Part shown: piece by piece, positions 46,630 to 46,710 of the stretch | Layout: every line of letters begins with the position of its first letter | Position numbering within the stretch: position 1 is the first letter of the stretch | From: Myxococcota bacterium | GTDB taxonomy: Bacteria > Myxococcota_A > UBA796 > UBA2385 | DNA: 46,710 nucleotides | Direction: 5' to 3' | Assembly (NCBI GenBank): GCA_023150805.1 | Contig: JAKLKF010000057.1 | Location: forward strand, 1 to 46,710 | Program-made: the position numbers and the translations under genes | Notes under the pieces: generated by a model | Seen by the model: the letters and a program-made list of their open reading frames with translations, nothing else | Database searches by the model: none | What the model was told of the DNA's origin: nothing

Positions 46630-46710
46630 AACGGGGCGGGCCGGGATCCACGCCGCGTGGGGCTGAGGGCGCCCCCGGTGCCACCCGCATCGCCCGGGGG
46701 AGAGGGAGCG

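Noticed and set aside
43598..46666. Long plus-strand open frame spanning the helicase, the acidic gene and the carboxypeptidase
   Set aside because: No domain pattern; known genes occupy the same DNA in other frames.

Overview
High-GC bacterial chromosome (roughly 70% GC by eye). GTG starts are frequent and genes are tightly packed, often with 4-bp ATGA or GTGA overlaps. Several lipoproteins carry Asp/Thr/Gly-rich DTG tracts and choice-of-anchor-D folds, and there is a Ycf46-type ATPase. Together these suggest a myxobacterium-like or other former deltaproteobacterial lineage; this is an inference, since no rRNA or marker phylogeny is available. No tRNA, rRNA or CRISPR array was seen.

Layout. 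(1) 1-6049: the right part of an integrative element. It holds a minus-strand replication module (two XRE regulators around a shared operator type, a small protein, a winged-helix plus DnaA_N-like initiator, a wHTH protein), a YefM/YoeB-like toxin-antitoxin pair, small accessory genes, an excisionase-like HTH and a tyrosine recombinase at the edge. (2) 6077-25212: core-like genes: acyl-CoA dehydrogenase, secreted lipoproteins, inorganic pyrophosphatase, a GT-C membrane glycosyltransferase operon with a tailed class II aldolase, gpsA, a secreted S1 protease with a heptanucleotide repeat at its signal sequence, a zinc-ribbon protein, an alkaline-phosphatase-superfamily lipoprotein, a Ycf46 ATPase behind a triplicated mini-cistron leader, an ABC-2 permease, a DCC protein and a patatin. 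(3) 25269-28912: a radical SAM gene whose 3' end is duplicated around a decayed lipoprotein gene, then a PHD/VapC pair and a Fic enzyme with an operator-like palindrome at its start codon.

(4) 28948-35807: a visibly less GC-rich acquired island. It has a degraded IS91-type transposase end, a truncated fragment of another gene, and a compact three-gene operon: membrane-anchored TerB_N/TerB/TerB_C protein, BrxD-like P-loop ATPase and Lhr-like SF2 helicase. No other BREX gene is present. I regard this as the strongest candidate for an undescribed or poorly described DNA-processing or defence system. The right edge abuts an AbgT-family transporter cut to its first ~150 residues. (5) 35808-46710: core-like genes again: ResB/CcsA cytochrome c maturation, an MFS-rhodanese-DsrE sulfur-type operon, a membrane-anchored unknown, a PD-(D/E)XK-XPD helicase fusion, an unknown scaffold-like protein and an M32 carboxypeptidase followed by a hairpin.

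Several small frame disruptions (9787-10350, 26318-26908, the protease signal sequence) could be real decay or phase variation, or sequencing indels; raw reads would decide.
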